Shown here piece by piece: positions 49,594-58,150 of a stretch of 64,000 bases of DNA (its first letter is position 1; each line of letters begins with the position of its first letter). The notes below the pieces were generated by a model, which saw only the letters and a program-made list of their open reading frames with translations, made no database searches and was not told where the DNA came from. A program made the translations under genes and the position numbers. Source of the stretch: Pomphorhynchus laevis (Eukaryota > Acanthocephala > Palaeacanthocephala > Echinorhynchida > Pomphorhynchidae); contig WNNJ02002852.1 in the NCBI GenBank assembly GCA_012934845.2, positions 1-64,000 of the forward strand. The letters are read 5' to 3'.

Positions 49594-50922
49594 TTAAAGT
49601 TGAATGAAGTGTGATTTTATGCTGCCAGAAGATTTGCATTTGGTACGTAGTAGGTGGAGATGAGATCGGCGAAGAGCAAGATAGGAATCACGGAAAGACA
49701 GAGTGATCGAGCGGAAATCGCGTCTGAGAGAGCGGTGATAGACTCGAAAAGCATGGTGGAGTCGACACTTTGAGAGTAGGCATTGGATGTCAAACCATGG
49801 GGCACGGTGCAAGCGACGGTGTGGGTGAGACTTGAAGGGCAAGAGAATATCGAGAGTGGATGTGAGTTCAGAGTCGAAAAGAAAGGCGAGATCGTGAGGA
49901 GATGAATATGTTATTGTGGGTAATGATAGAGACGATTTGAGTAAGGCAGAGCGGAGAAGGGAGAGGTCAAGATTTCTCCAAGGGCGACGTAGGATTGTAG
50001 GTGTGTGAGGAGGGGTGTGGTTGCGAGCGAGATCAAGGGTGATAAGAAAGTGATCGGATAGACCAGGATCAGAGATGGACAGTGAGGTGTGGGCAGCAAA
50101 ATGATCGGGGACAGCGATGATGTCGAGTGCCCCGCCAGGTATATGTGTGGGGGCAGTGGAGATTAGTTTGTAATTGTAGTTAGATAGAATGTTGATGAAC
50201 CGGATGGAATCTGTGGAAGACGGGCGGTCTAGGCGGATATTGAAGTCGCCTAGAACGAGTGAAGGGATTGAGGACAAAGAACAATGAGAAAGGAGGTCAG
50301 CGAGTTTGGTAAAAAATAACGCTGTAGGAGCTGATGAACCAGGACGGTATACAATGGCGAGATCTAGCGTGGTCGGGTTAGAATAACGACAAGTGAGCAA
50401 TTCAAAAGAGCAAGGACTGAAAGGGGGATTGATTTTGCGAAGAGACGCTGGGTGACGCGCGAATGCGACGATGCCGCCATGATTAGAGGATTTAGAAGGG
50501 CATGAGCTGAGGGGGCGGGCGGATTCGACTAGGGAGCAACCGGCAGAGAGCAGACGGCGAATGGAAAGGTCGTCGGAATCTGAGTGCCAGGATTCGGTGA
50601 GGCAGAAGAGATCGATGGATTGCTTGGTGAATAGGTTGAGGATAAGATCGGATTTATTGAGAATAGATCTAGTGTTGAGGAGACCGAGGCGGAAACCGTG
50701 TGCTGTGGCGAAAGAGACTAGTGGAGAAGACACAGGAGAGATGGGGCGCCGTCGAATTTTTGGTCGGGTGTGGACAACTTGAAAATTTCCGTCTATGTTT
50801 CGGATGGCGAGTGATGTTTCGCCGTTTTCCTCGCGACGGCGTTTTTCGATGCGGGCTGAAGAGATTTGAGCGATTTCGGAAGGGGCGCGATCGGGGAAAA
50901 TTCGAGTGGTTGAAGATGACAT
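49594..50922 (-). CDS. LINE A5: ORF1 C-terminus fused in frame with APE endonuclease (442 codons)
   Basis: Residues 1-55 are the ORF1 end (PDRAPSEIAQISSARIEKRR, then REENGETSLAIRNIDGNFQ). The endonuclease follows without a stop: RLGLLNTRSILNKSDLILNL (Asn), LFCLTESWHSDSDDLS (Glu), IVYRPGSSAPTA (Tyr), VLGDFNIRLDRPSST (Asp and Asn), GLSDHFLITLDLARN (Asp and His), and HRAPWFDIQCLLSK near residue 370. All catalytic positions of an APE-type LINE endonuclease are present. In A2 ORF1 stops and ORF2 starts in another frame; A5 lacks two bases (AT of CCTATGTG) at about 50,733, which fuses the frames. Confidence 0.85.
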   Translation of the reverse strand: MSSSTTRIFPDRAPSEIAQISSARIEKRRREENGETSLAIRNIDGNFQVVHTRPKIRRRPISPVSSPLVSFATAHGFRLGLLNTRSILNKSDLILNLFTKQSIDLFCLTESWHSDSDDLSIRRLLSAGCSLVESARPLSSCPSKSSNHGGIVAFARHPASLRKINPPFSPCSFELLTCRYSNPTTLDLAIVYRPGSSAPTALFFTKLADLLSHCSLSSIPSLVLGDFNIRLDRPSSTDSIRFINILSNYNYKLISTAPTHIPGGALDIIAVPDHFAAHTSLSISDPGLSDHFLITLDLARNHTPPHTPTILRRPWRNLDLSLLRSALLKSSLSLPTITYSSPHDLAFLFDSELTSTLDILLPFKSHPHRRLHRAPWFDIQCLLSKCRLHHAFRVYHRSLRRDFRSITLSFRDSYLALRRSHLHLLRTKCKSSGSIKSHFIQL

Positions 50923-51030
50923 GAGTTTGAATCGTTGAGAGAGGACAGAAGACGCGTGAGAGCGATGCTTGAAAACAATTTTTAGGAGAGGGGGCTGGGC
51001 AGGATTTGAACGCTAAGAACGCTAAGAACG

Positions 51031-52845
51031 CTAACTGCCGAATGCTAAGAACGCTAACTGCCGTGAATCGCTAGAGACTTCACATAACCTATCGAGCAAT
51101 TTTAACCAGCGAGTTACTTGTGTTATTACCCAATCTTTTTCGAACGAACCAAAACCTATGGGAGCTCCTAAAAGTTCTACACCATTAGATACGACATGAA
51201 CCCCTAAGCTGGCAAGTGAATCACATTCAAGGATAATGTTGGCGTTAACCAGAGCTGTACACTTGTTGACATTAACATGAAATCCGTATTCCGGTCCTAT
51301 AGATTGCAACGAATTAAAAAAATCATAAACATTTTCTGGTGAACCAACACATGATACATCGTCTGCATACCAATGCTGTTTTATTTGAGGATGCAAAGCG
51401 CCTAATCTATGTATTAATGGTATCGTTGCTGCCGCAAATGCTACCATTGCCAAAGGGTCGCCTTGCGTGAAACCTTCCTTTGTTAACAGATAATCATTGT
51501 CAATGGCTAAGATTGGATCTAAACTATACGTATTCTGCAGGAATCGTGCTAAAGCAGGGCATATCTTTTCTATATTAAGGAGAGCTAATTTCCTATTAAT
51601 TCTATTAAAAGCATTATGTGCATCAATTAAAAGTAAACATGACGAGGTCGAATTAGCAAAGGTTTCACGCATATCTCGCACAACGAATTCGACACCTCCC
51701 TTTTGACCTGCACAAAGTTGTGAATTACCCGCAATTGACATAATGAAAGGAGAAATGACATTTAAAATCGTTTTAGCCATTATGCGCCTACATGCCTCAC
51801 CTATTCCGATCGGTCGAACACAAAGATTTTTATCAAGGGCAATGAGCCGACTAGCGATTAACGCTTCTGTTGAATGTTTTGGAACTCTATTACTAGCAAT
51901 TCGCCTTGTCAGGTCTGCCAACGTAGAGGCCAACTGTAATGAATCCCTATCAAATGAGGTAAGCATTTGCCGCCATGATAAAGCATTAACGTCCGAAGGA
52001 GCCGCAGCGCCTGTAGTGCGCTTAGCACTAAGTTGAATTGCAGATGCATCTATCGTATTGAAAAAGGAGGGATGAAAGTTATCACATTCCATGTCGATCT
52101 CCGATAATAAGGCGTCCTCACTAATTACAGCTGCCTGTGGATGCTTCGCTTCAAGAATAGACTTAACCGATTCGTTGCCAATATAATCATTTGGACTCAA
52201 AGTCTTATTGACATAACCATTTTCCAGGATTCTTACTGCAGAAGTAAGATTACCTGACATTAATGATTTCACGAACAGCGACTTCCAATTGCGCTTAGAA
52301 TCGTATCGTGACTGGGATACCTTTAAACGTGATTGAATACATTTACCCTCCCTTACTAATTCATCAAAATTTTGGCTTTGCCAAAGAGACAGGCGACGCG
52401 ACATCAATTGACGTACATATTTGATTTTCGAAGAACCTACTTTTTGTAAAACGCACTGACAAATAATTGTCACCTTCATAAGCGACGAGCCTTCGACGTC
52501 ATCTTCGCGACAAGCAGTTTCAAACAATTTGTTTAGTTCATTTAAAAACATTCGGCTTTCGTTACACCTCGGTAAGTAAAAGAGATTAGGACGCCAAGTG
52601 ATTACCTCTTTGAATGATTGGTGGATAAGAGTGTTTGGGAATCTATTCAAGGCAGCATCGAGGGTGTGAACCGCGTTATCCGCTATATTCATGCTTGCAA
52701 AGTGGGATACGAGTTGGTTTTCGTAATTTGCTGCAGGACAGTTAGTGCACGGCTTATTTGATTTTACACATTTGCATTGACGACATCGTGCTGAATGTCC
52801 ATTACACGAACAGCATTTTGGCTCGGCTGGAATTCCTTTAGGCAT
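51031..52845 (-). CDS. E3 retroelement protein, N-terminus and reverse transcriptase (604 codons)
   Basis: Starts MPKGIPAEPKCCSCNGHSAR. Residues 11-35 form a Cys-rich module with the pattern CCxCNGxSAxCxxCKC, then KPCTNC, shared with E4 (probably zinc-binding). A helical region follows. RT: TTGAAAPSDVNALSWRQM (about 280), LDKNLCVRPIGIGEACRRIM, AGQKGGVEFVVRDMR, motif A LLIDAHNAFNRI (about residue 410), motif B EGFTQGDPLAMVAF, motif C WYADDVSCVG (about 491), LGAPIGFGSFEKDW. All palm Asp residues are present. This is the most complete RT of its type here. It is cut at the C-terminal side by LINE A5, so the full protein is not made. Confidence 0.85.
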   Translation of the reverse strand: MPKGIPAEPKCCSCNGHSARCRQCKCVKSNKPCTNCPAANYENQLVSHFASMNIADNAVHTLDAALNRFPNTLIHQSFKEVITWRPNLFYLPRCNESRMFLNELNKLFETACREDDVEGSSLMKVTIICQCVLQKVGSSKIKYVRQLMSRRLSLWQSQNFDELVREGKCIQSRLKVSQSRYDSKRNWKSLFVKSLMSGNLTSAVRILENGYVNKTLSPNDYIGNESVKSILEAKHPQAAVISEDALLSEIDMECDNFHPSFFNTIDASAIQLSAKRTTGAAAPSDVNALSWRQMLTSFDRDSLQLASTLADLTRRIASNRVPKHSTEALIASRLIALDKNLCVRPIGIGEACRRIMAKTILNVISPFIMSIAGNSQLCAGQKGGVEFVVRDMRETFANSTSSCLLLIDAHNAFNRINRKLALLNIEKICPALARFLQNTYSLDPILAIDNDYLLTKEGFTQGDPLAMVAFAAATIPLIHRLGALHPQIKQHWYADDVSCVGSPENVYDFFNSLQSIGPEYGFHVNVNKCTALVNANIILECDSLASLGVHVVSNGVELLGAPIGFGSFEKDWVITQVTRWLKLLDRLCEVSSDSRQLAFLAFGS

Positions 52846-52900
52846 CGTGATTGTATTGGCGAAACAAAGTTGTTGACTATAAAAAAATTCGATTTGTTGT

Positions 52901-53128
52901 CTCGTTTTTCTTTGTTAGGTGTATAATAGTTATCGACTTTGTAACAGCGATCTCAGACGATTTCAGCGCTCACAGGCGGTTTCGTAATGCGCTCTCAGGC
53001 GGCTTCGTAATGTGTTTGTAAGTGTTTGTGTATGTCAGTCGTCGATGGTTGTCACTGTATTTACTGGTAAACCACAACGGGATATTTCGTTTTAAGTATT
53101 TAACAATCAAGACAATTTTAGCTAGTTG
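52901..53128. other. E3 5' leader or spacer
   Basis: No coding sequence. Contains a short direct repeat GCGCTCTCAGGCGGCTTCGTAATG-like (two imperfect copies at about 52,965-53,010) and GTGTTTGTAAGTGTTTGTG. It is upstream of the E3 start codon at 52,845 on the minus strand and could be its 5' UTR or promoter. Confidence 0.45.
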
Positions 53129-53239
53129 TATTTACATTAGATCTCAAATGTATTTACTTTAGATCTCAAATGTATTTACTTTAGATCTCAAATGTATTTA
53201 CTTTAGATCTCAAATGTATTTACTTTAGATCTCAAATGT
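53129..53239. repeat. 22-bp tandem repeat, five copies
   Basis: Five units sharing the core TTTAGATCTCAAATGTATT, the first with CATTAG in place of CTTTAG. It lies between E3 and E4. Directly next to it (53,256-53,275) is a 20-mer whose reverse complement occurs at 60,591-60,610. Confidence 0.93.
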
Positions 53240-53288
53240 AAGTAGTTTATTAAGCAGCCAAGAAAGTTTAAATTCATAATAATAATTT

Positions 53289-54092
53289 TTAAAAAATAAA
53301 AAATAAAAAAATATATATATTATTAATTACAACATATGGTTCCCTCAAATGGGCCAATATACATTTAACATTGTTATTTATTATTATTAATTCTAAAACA
53401 TTAGAATCATCCATCCGTTCGGATCCACGACTATATGGGTGACCCCTAGTCGACCGGCACCCTCTGATTGCATGTGAGGCAGCACGACACAGCAGCAAAC
53501 TTATGGACCTTCTGAGGCCACACAGGCATTCAGCATAGCTTTTATTCCCATGTGATGAACGCAATCGAGCAATTGTCCTGAGCAAAACCATGGCGTCGGG
53601 TCCCGCAGCACCAGAAGCCGTGAACACCAGCGGCATAAATCTACTCCTTTCGATATCGATGATACGTTCCGCGTATTTTGATCTTTTTCTCGCTTCATGA
53701 AAATCAAATGCAGCATTTCTCGTAGACGCACACGATGGAGCAAAATGGTTGAAAACCGTAACGTCAAAGAACGTTCGCTCATATCTGGCGTCAGAAAGCC
53801 CAATGCAGACGATGTCGAGTCGCACGTCGTCACTTCGACAAGTGACCCGATGATCAAAACAGTGATCACTATCTACCCGTTGTAATATCGGTTCGATACC
53901 AACCCCAGTACACACCTGTGATATTTCGGTGGCCAAGAAATCGCGTAAGGCGTTATGCCTTGTTATTACAACACCTCCTCGCTTGCACGAAAGCAAATGT
54001 GGGAGTTTCGCATCATCACCACACACACTTGTCCTTGGGAATCCCGATAGGGTCAAAGCCATATCGCAACGCAAGAGCATCTCTGAATTCAT
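53289..54092 (-). pseudogene. E4 protein, REL endonuclease
   Basis: SVCGDDAKLPHLLSCKRGGV with zinc residues Cys, His, Cys, then TRHNALRDFLATEI, Glu in GVGIEPILQR, Asp in DVRLDIVCIG and Asp in TFFDVTVFNH. The active-site pattern matches E3 and E1. The tail is CGLRRSISLLLCRAASHAIR. After residue 230 the frame runs into AT-rich sequence and ends at 53,289. A frame change near 54,060 joins it to the thumb. Confidence 0.83.
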
Positions 54093-54660
54093 GTGGACAC
54101 AAATGACTGAATTCAGCTTTCACTGGAACTGCACTAATCCAAGAGGAAGCACCCTGTCCCAGTGCAAATTCCAGGACTTGATGCATTGAGGCGGGTGAGA
54201 TTGATCGAATGTATGCCAAACGCTCATCCACAACTTTTTGTCGTTCTCGATTCAACTCTTTTGTCAAGTTATTCTGAGCATCCCTGAGAAGATCACCTTG
54301 TAGCCCACTATCAAATGTTTTACAAAATTTTTTCGAGCTTTCGAACTCGGTCAAAGCTGCGCTTACTGGATCAACAATGCCCATTCCACCCTTTGAAATT
54401 GGTGACGAAATCAACGCGTGCATAACTGAGTTTAGATCTTGATCGAAAAGTGAGGGAGCCAAACTACTGAATATAGTATCCCGTAAGGACAAATACAGAT
54501 CCGTTTCACTTGGTGTCGATCTCATAAAGTGTGTCCATTTCCATTGTATTGACTTATTGAATCCTGAGAAAGCTGCATGGGGATCAAATCGTGATACAGT
54601 AGATATACGAGAAACAAGCTCAGTCCACTTTAATATTTTAATTTTTGTAATTTCCTTTAC
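54016..54660 (-). pseudogene. E4 protein, RT thumb region
   Basis: ILKWTELVSRISTVSRFDPH, AAFSGFNKSIQWKWTHFMRS, DLNSVMHALISSPISKGGMG, IVDPVSAALTEFESSKKF, ASMHQVLEFALGQGASSWIS and FRDALALRYGFDPIGIP. It is the region between YADD and nuclease, known from this retroelement type for a KWTYxxRT segment and a GGMGI block. In one frame apart from the joint at about 54,660. Confidence 0.8.
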
Positions 54661-55891
54661 CGATCCCATTTCGCTGGGATGCGCAAAGTTGGACAATCCC
54701 GGCTACGTCTTGAAGATCATCTTTGACGCAGGACAATATGGTTTTACTGACAATGCGGCGAACAACCTCTGATACACCAATCGGTCTAATTTTCCCATTA
54801 TTCTTTGATATTGATATCAACCGGCAAGCAGTAAACGCCTCTAACATCCGAGGGCTGAGTTGAATAGTGCTAAGGCTCACTGCAAAATTTGCCAAAGCAT
54901 CCGCTAGAGCCTTGGAATGCACGGAGAAGCTATTCAAGAGTTGTCTCCAAGCCATCGCATCCAGCCCTGATGGGCCAGCTCCACCTGAGGTTTTGTTAAG
55001 CGCTCGGATGATAGCTTCCCCATCTATGACAGAGAAGAGCAAAGGATGATGCTCTCTAACATTCGGCAAATCTCGTTGTAATAAAGCAGACGCATCAGCA
55101 TCTGCGGCTGTTGGGTGTAGATTCTGCAGGTGTTCACGTACAGTCAAACCATCGACAATCGAATCAGGATCTAGAATGCTCGACTGTTGGTTCTCTTCCA
55201 ATATGGCAGTCGCCGCTGACAGCTTTCCACTTGTGACCAACTTGACATAGCGCTTTATCCAATCATCAGTACGTGGGCTCGAACGCATAGGCATGCAACG
55301 TCGCTGTAATATTCTTGCCTCATTGAAAACATCGACGAATCTGCCATTTTTCCATAGTCTGATTCTGCGCTCCAGTGCTTTTCGGATCTCGGACACCTTT
55401 CTAGATGGAAGACGTTGCAAAACGCACCGGGACAAAATAGTGGCCTTTTTAAGTGCAAACATATCATGGTTATCAGCTTCGGCTGCAATCTGATAGAGGC
55501 TAGCAAGCATTTCAACGAATTCATTCGACGCAGCACATCTTGTGAGTCGCATCGCACTAGGCCTCCATTGTATCACCACATCATAAATCGCCTGAAGTGA
55601 AAGAGACTGCCTATCAACAGGGTCGTGCAAGTTATCTACAATTGGATTATCAGTTGTCCGTGTACTGCCACTATCAGTAAGGGGATTCAAATTCGCCACT
55701 CTACCTACTAGTTCAGCAGCAGAGGTTAAGCACACTGTCTGAGGTCCAATATGCACGCTGTTGTTACATTCAGGTGCACGGCAATTAACGCAAGGAGCTC
55801 CTGTTTTCGCACATTTGCAACCTTTGCACTTTGCTGATGGACCATTACATCCACAGCATAGCCTCTGGTTAGACGGTATTCCTTTGGGCAT
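54638..55891 (-). pseudogene. E4 protein, Cys-rich N-terminus and RT fingers (417 codons)
   Basis: Starts MPKGIPSNQRLCCGCNGPSA. The Cys module CCxCNGxSAxCxxCKC, then APCVNCRAPEC, is the same as in E3 (residues 12-42). Later: QWRPSAMRLTRCAASNEFVE, KTSGGAGPSGLDAMAWRQLL (RT start), ISKNNGKIRPIGVSEVVRRI, VSKTILSCVKDDLQDVAGIV, ending CASQRNGIGKGNYKN at the deletion joint. The last codons are out of frame with what follows. Confidence 0.83.
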
Positions 55892-55930
55892 ACAAGGCGA
55901 CGTTCAATTGTTAGTTTCGATTGTCTTTGT

Positions 55931-56039
55931 GTCACAAAGTAAGTTGTAATCTTCCGCGCGAGTGCTCAGTCCTTGTGTATATTAATTGTAAGATGTTGTA
56001 ATTGTAAGAGTTTTAATAACCAAGACTTATTTTAACGTA
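55931..56039. promoter_or_regulatory. E4 5' leader region
   Basis: Sequence upstream of the E4 start codon (55,891, minus strand) up to the 5' end of LINE C. It contains TTGTAAGATGTTGTAATTGTAAG and no frame. Promoter function is only inferred from position. Confidence 0.3.
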
Positions 56040-56056
56040 ATAATAAGTTAAAAAAG

Positions 56057-57362
56057 AATTCCGATGATGCTTATTTATGTGGCTTTTGTGCTGTGAAGGA
56101 GCTTAATATTTTGAGAAGACGTTTGGTCGAATTTGAAGAAGCACATAACCAATCTCTCAGTCGAACCGTTCTCATGGACGATAAAATATCCTCTTCCAAA
56201 GCTCAACATCCTCTTGAAAATATAGTTCCTGTGGATGCGCAGGTTGGTGATGATACGACTGCCTGCGTTATTCCCTCTTGATGAGAATACAAACGATCGT
56301 AAATTGCAACAAATTGCTGAAAATACAGTCCCTAAAGTATCACAGACTACGAACGATATGACTACATGCGTTGTCGTTGATCGTCCTTATCCCGATCTTT
56401 CTTTACATATTGACAACCGAACTCGGACAACTGGAGCTTGTGTAGGCAGTGATGAAACTGTAGCATCCCGTATTTGGAAGTGGGGATATTTGCGTTCTTT
56501 CTATTCAACTCCAAATTCAGTGTCAAGACCGTATGACGAAGTCTCGAAATATATTCTGTCTGATTAAGTGATTTCACAAAATGATACACCGAAGATGTCG
56601 AATGCTCACAATGCGACATTTCGTACTATCTCAAACAAAGATGGTCAGTGCGTTTCCTCGGGTAACGCACACGTCACCTTGATGTCACCATCAAGTTCTT
56701 TAGAGTCTCATGATTCACATACCCAGACAGACTTATCTAGCTTGCGGAATATTGTTAAAACGGATACTCAAATACCCAGCTTACGTGCATGTACAGATAC
56801 ACAATCTGCTGTGTCCTGTGATGGTCTCGATAGGGTGATCTCAAATAAGCGTATATATAATAGAGGATGCTCAGTTATTCTAGCTAATGTGCCCGAGTCT
56901 ATCTTCGAGAATGCGCAAGCACGACTGAATGACGACATTCAGAGTTTGAGGTCTATTCTGGCACATGTACTTGGCTCCTGTGACATTGAGACAGTCCAAA
57001 AAGTTAAACTTGTCGCTCTTTTCCGTCTAGGTAAGCGTAATGCTTTAAATAATAAACCCCTACTACTCAAAGCTGTCTTCCATAACCTACTTCATGCTAC
57101 CTTAATGTTGCGAAACTCGTTCCGTCTCAAAGGGTCTAATATTCGACTGCTGAAAGATCTTGATGTATCAGAACGAAAAAAATTATTGAAGGTTAAAGAG
57201 GAACTGGCATCTCGTGTTGCTAAAAGAGAAACAAATCTTTATGTGAAAAATTTTCAGATTGTCAAGCGACGCACCCGGCTGAGTTGGAGCCCACTAGTCA
57301 TGTCGCCTAGCGTGCATTCTGTAATCGAAACGGGCTCGTCTACTCTGCCTATCAGAGTCTAA
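56057..57362 (+). pseudogene. LINE family C ORF1
   Basis: 56,057-56,281: end of the PHD-like finger LCGFCAVKELNILRRRLVEF, then a linker. 56,568-57,362: RGCSVILANVPESIFENAQA, RSILAHVLGSCDIETVQKVK, ALFRLGKRNALNNKPLLLKA, SNIRLLKDLDVSERKKLLKV, NLYVKNFQIVKRRTRLSW. This is the shared C-terminal ORF1 domain. Frame changes near 56,275 and 56,570. Family C has the most complete sequence of this domain. Confidence 0.8.
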
Positions 57363-57421
57363 ATGGTTTAGCGTCCGGGTTATTAGGATGTGTAAGGGGT
57401 GATAGGAATACTCCCAGAGGT

Positions 57422-58150
57422 ATGTTGGGGCATTGTGAAATACTCCATGGTAATGTTCGCAGTCTTATATCGAAGATAGATGAACTGAGATATAGAGTTC
57501 AGTTAATTCGTCCTAAATTACTTGCTATCACAGAATCATGGCTATATGGTGATATTGTTGATAATGAAATCTCCATTTCTGGTTATCTGGTTTTCCGCAG
57601 TGATCGTGAAAGTGGAAGAGGTGGAGGTGTTATTCTTTATGTGAGCAACGATGTGAAAGTAACTGTTCTTAGCACTTCTTCTTCTGATAAAGTCAAAATT
57701 TGTGGTGTCGGGTAAAATTCGTGCATACCGCTCCGCTTGTTCTGGGGGTAGTATATTGTTCACCCTTGGCCGCCACAGATAGACTGATTGGGGAAGTAGA
57801 ACTTTATTCTAAAGGTACCTCCAATGTTTTAATACTTGGTGACTTGAATATGCCTTCGGTTGATTGGAATTCGTATACGGCTTTTCCTACTTGTGACCAT
57901 GCTTCCTATGACCTTCTGGAGTGTATCATCTATTGTGGTTTAACTCAGCATGTCCAAAATTACACTCGTTTTGCTAGTGACAGTAGATCTCTATTAGATG
58001 TATGTTTATCTTCGAACAGTGAGATTATTAACGCTATCCGTTATGATGCCCCGATCGATATGTCTGATCATTGCGTAGTGATCATTAGGTTAAGGTTTCA
58101 AGAAGATACTCGAGGTCCGCGTGAAAATCAAGTGGTTAATGCTTTCAAAA
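57422..58150 (+). pseudogene. LINE family C APE endonuclease
   Basis: 57,422-57,715: HCEILHGNVRSLISKIDELR (Asn motif), LLAITESWLYGDIVDNEISI (Glu), RSDRESGRGGGVILYVSND. 57,700-58,150 in the second frame: LVLGVVYCSPLAATDRLIGE, LILGDLNMPSVDWNSY (GDLN), SRSLLDVCLSS, PIDMSDHCVVIIRL (SDH). All catalytic motifs are present; one frame change at about 57,705 separates them. Confidence 0.84.

Larger units (their letters stand above)
47786..51005 (-). mobile_element. LINE family A, copy A5 (5'-truncated, best preserved)
   Basis: Runs from the end of ORF1 at about 51,005 to the T-run at 47,786 (AAATAAATCC plus T7 on the minus strand). It interrupts E3. At its 5' junction lie repeats of GAACGCTAA, a filler sequence derived from E3 (51,006-51,063), so the target duplication is not clear. 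ORF1 end and endonuclease are in one frame; RT is in three pieces. Compared with A2 it is slightly cleaner. Confidence 0.88.
46625..52900 (-). mobile_element. REL-type retroelement E3, split by LINE A5
   Basis: N-terminus and RT lie at 51,031-52,845 and the thumb end and endonuclease at 46,691-47,760, both on the minus strand. Family A copy A5 fills the gap between. The first part ends LAFLAFGS and the second starts SSVK, KWLMYKEHV, which fits the FxxGxxxKW thumb sequence of this family. A short 3' UTR ends near 46,625. Single ORF of roughly 950-1000 codons, RT in the middle and nuclease at the end: an R2/R4-like plan. I could not place it in a named clade. Confidence 0.82.
53289..55930 (-). 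mobile_element. REL-type retroelement E4, RT palm deleted
   Basis: Minus-strand order: Cys-rich N-terminus and RT fingers (54,638-55,891), thumb (54,016-54,696), endonuclease (53,289-54,092). Palm motifs A, B and C are absent: the sequence jumps at about 54,660 from CASQRNGI to ITKIKILKWTELVSRIS. It is a cousin of E3 with the same domain plan and Cys module. Confidence 0.85.
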
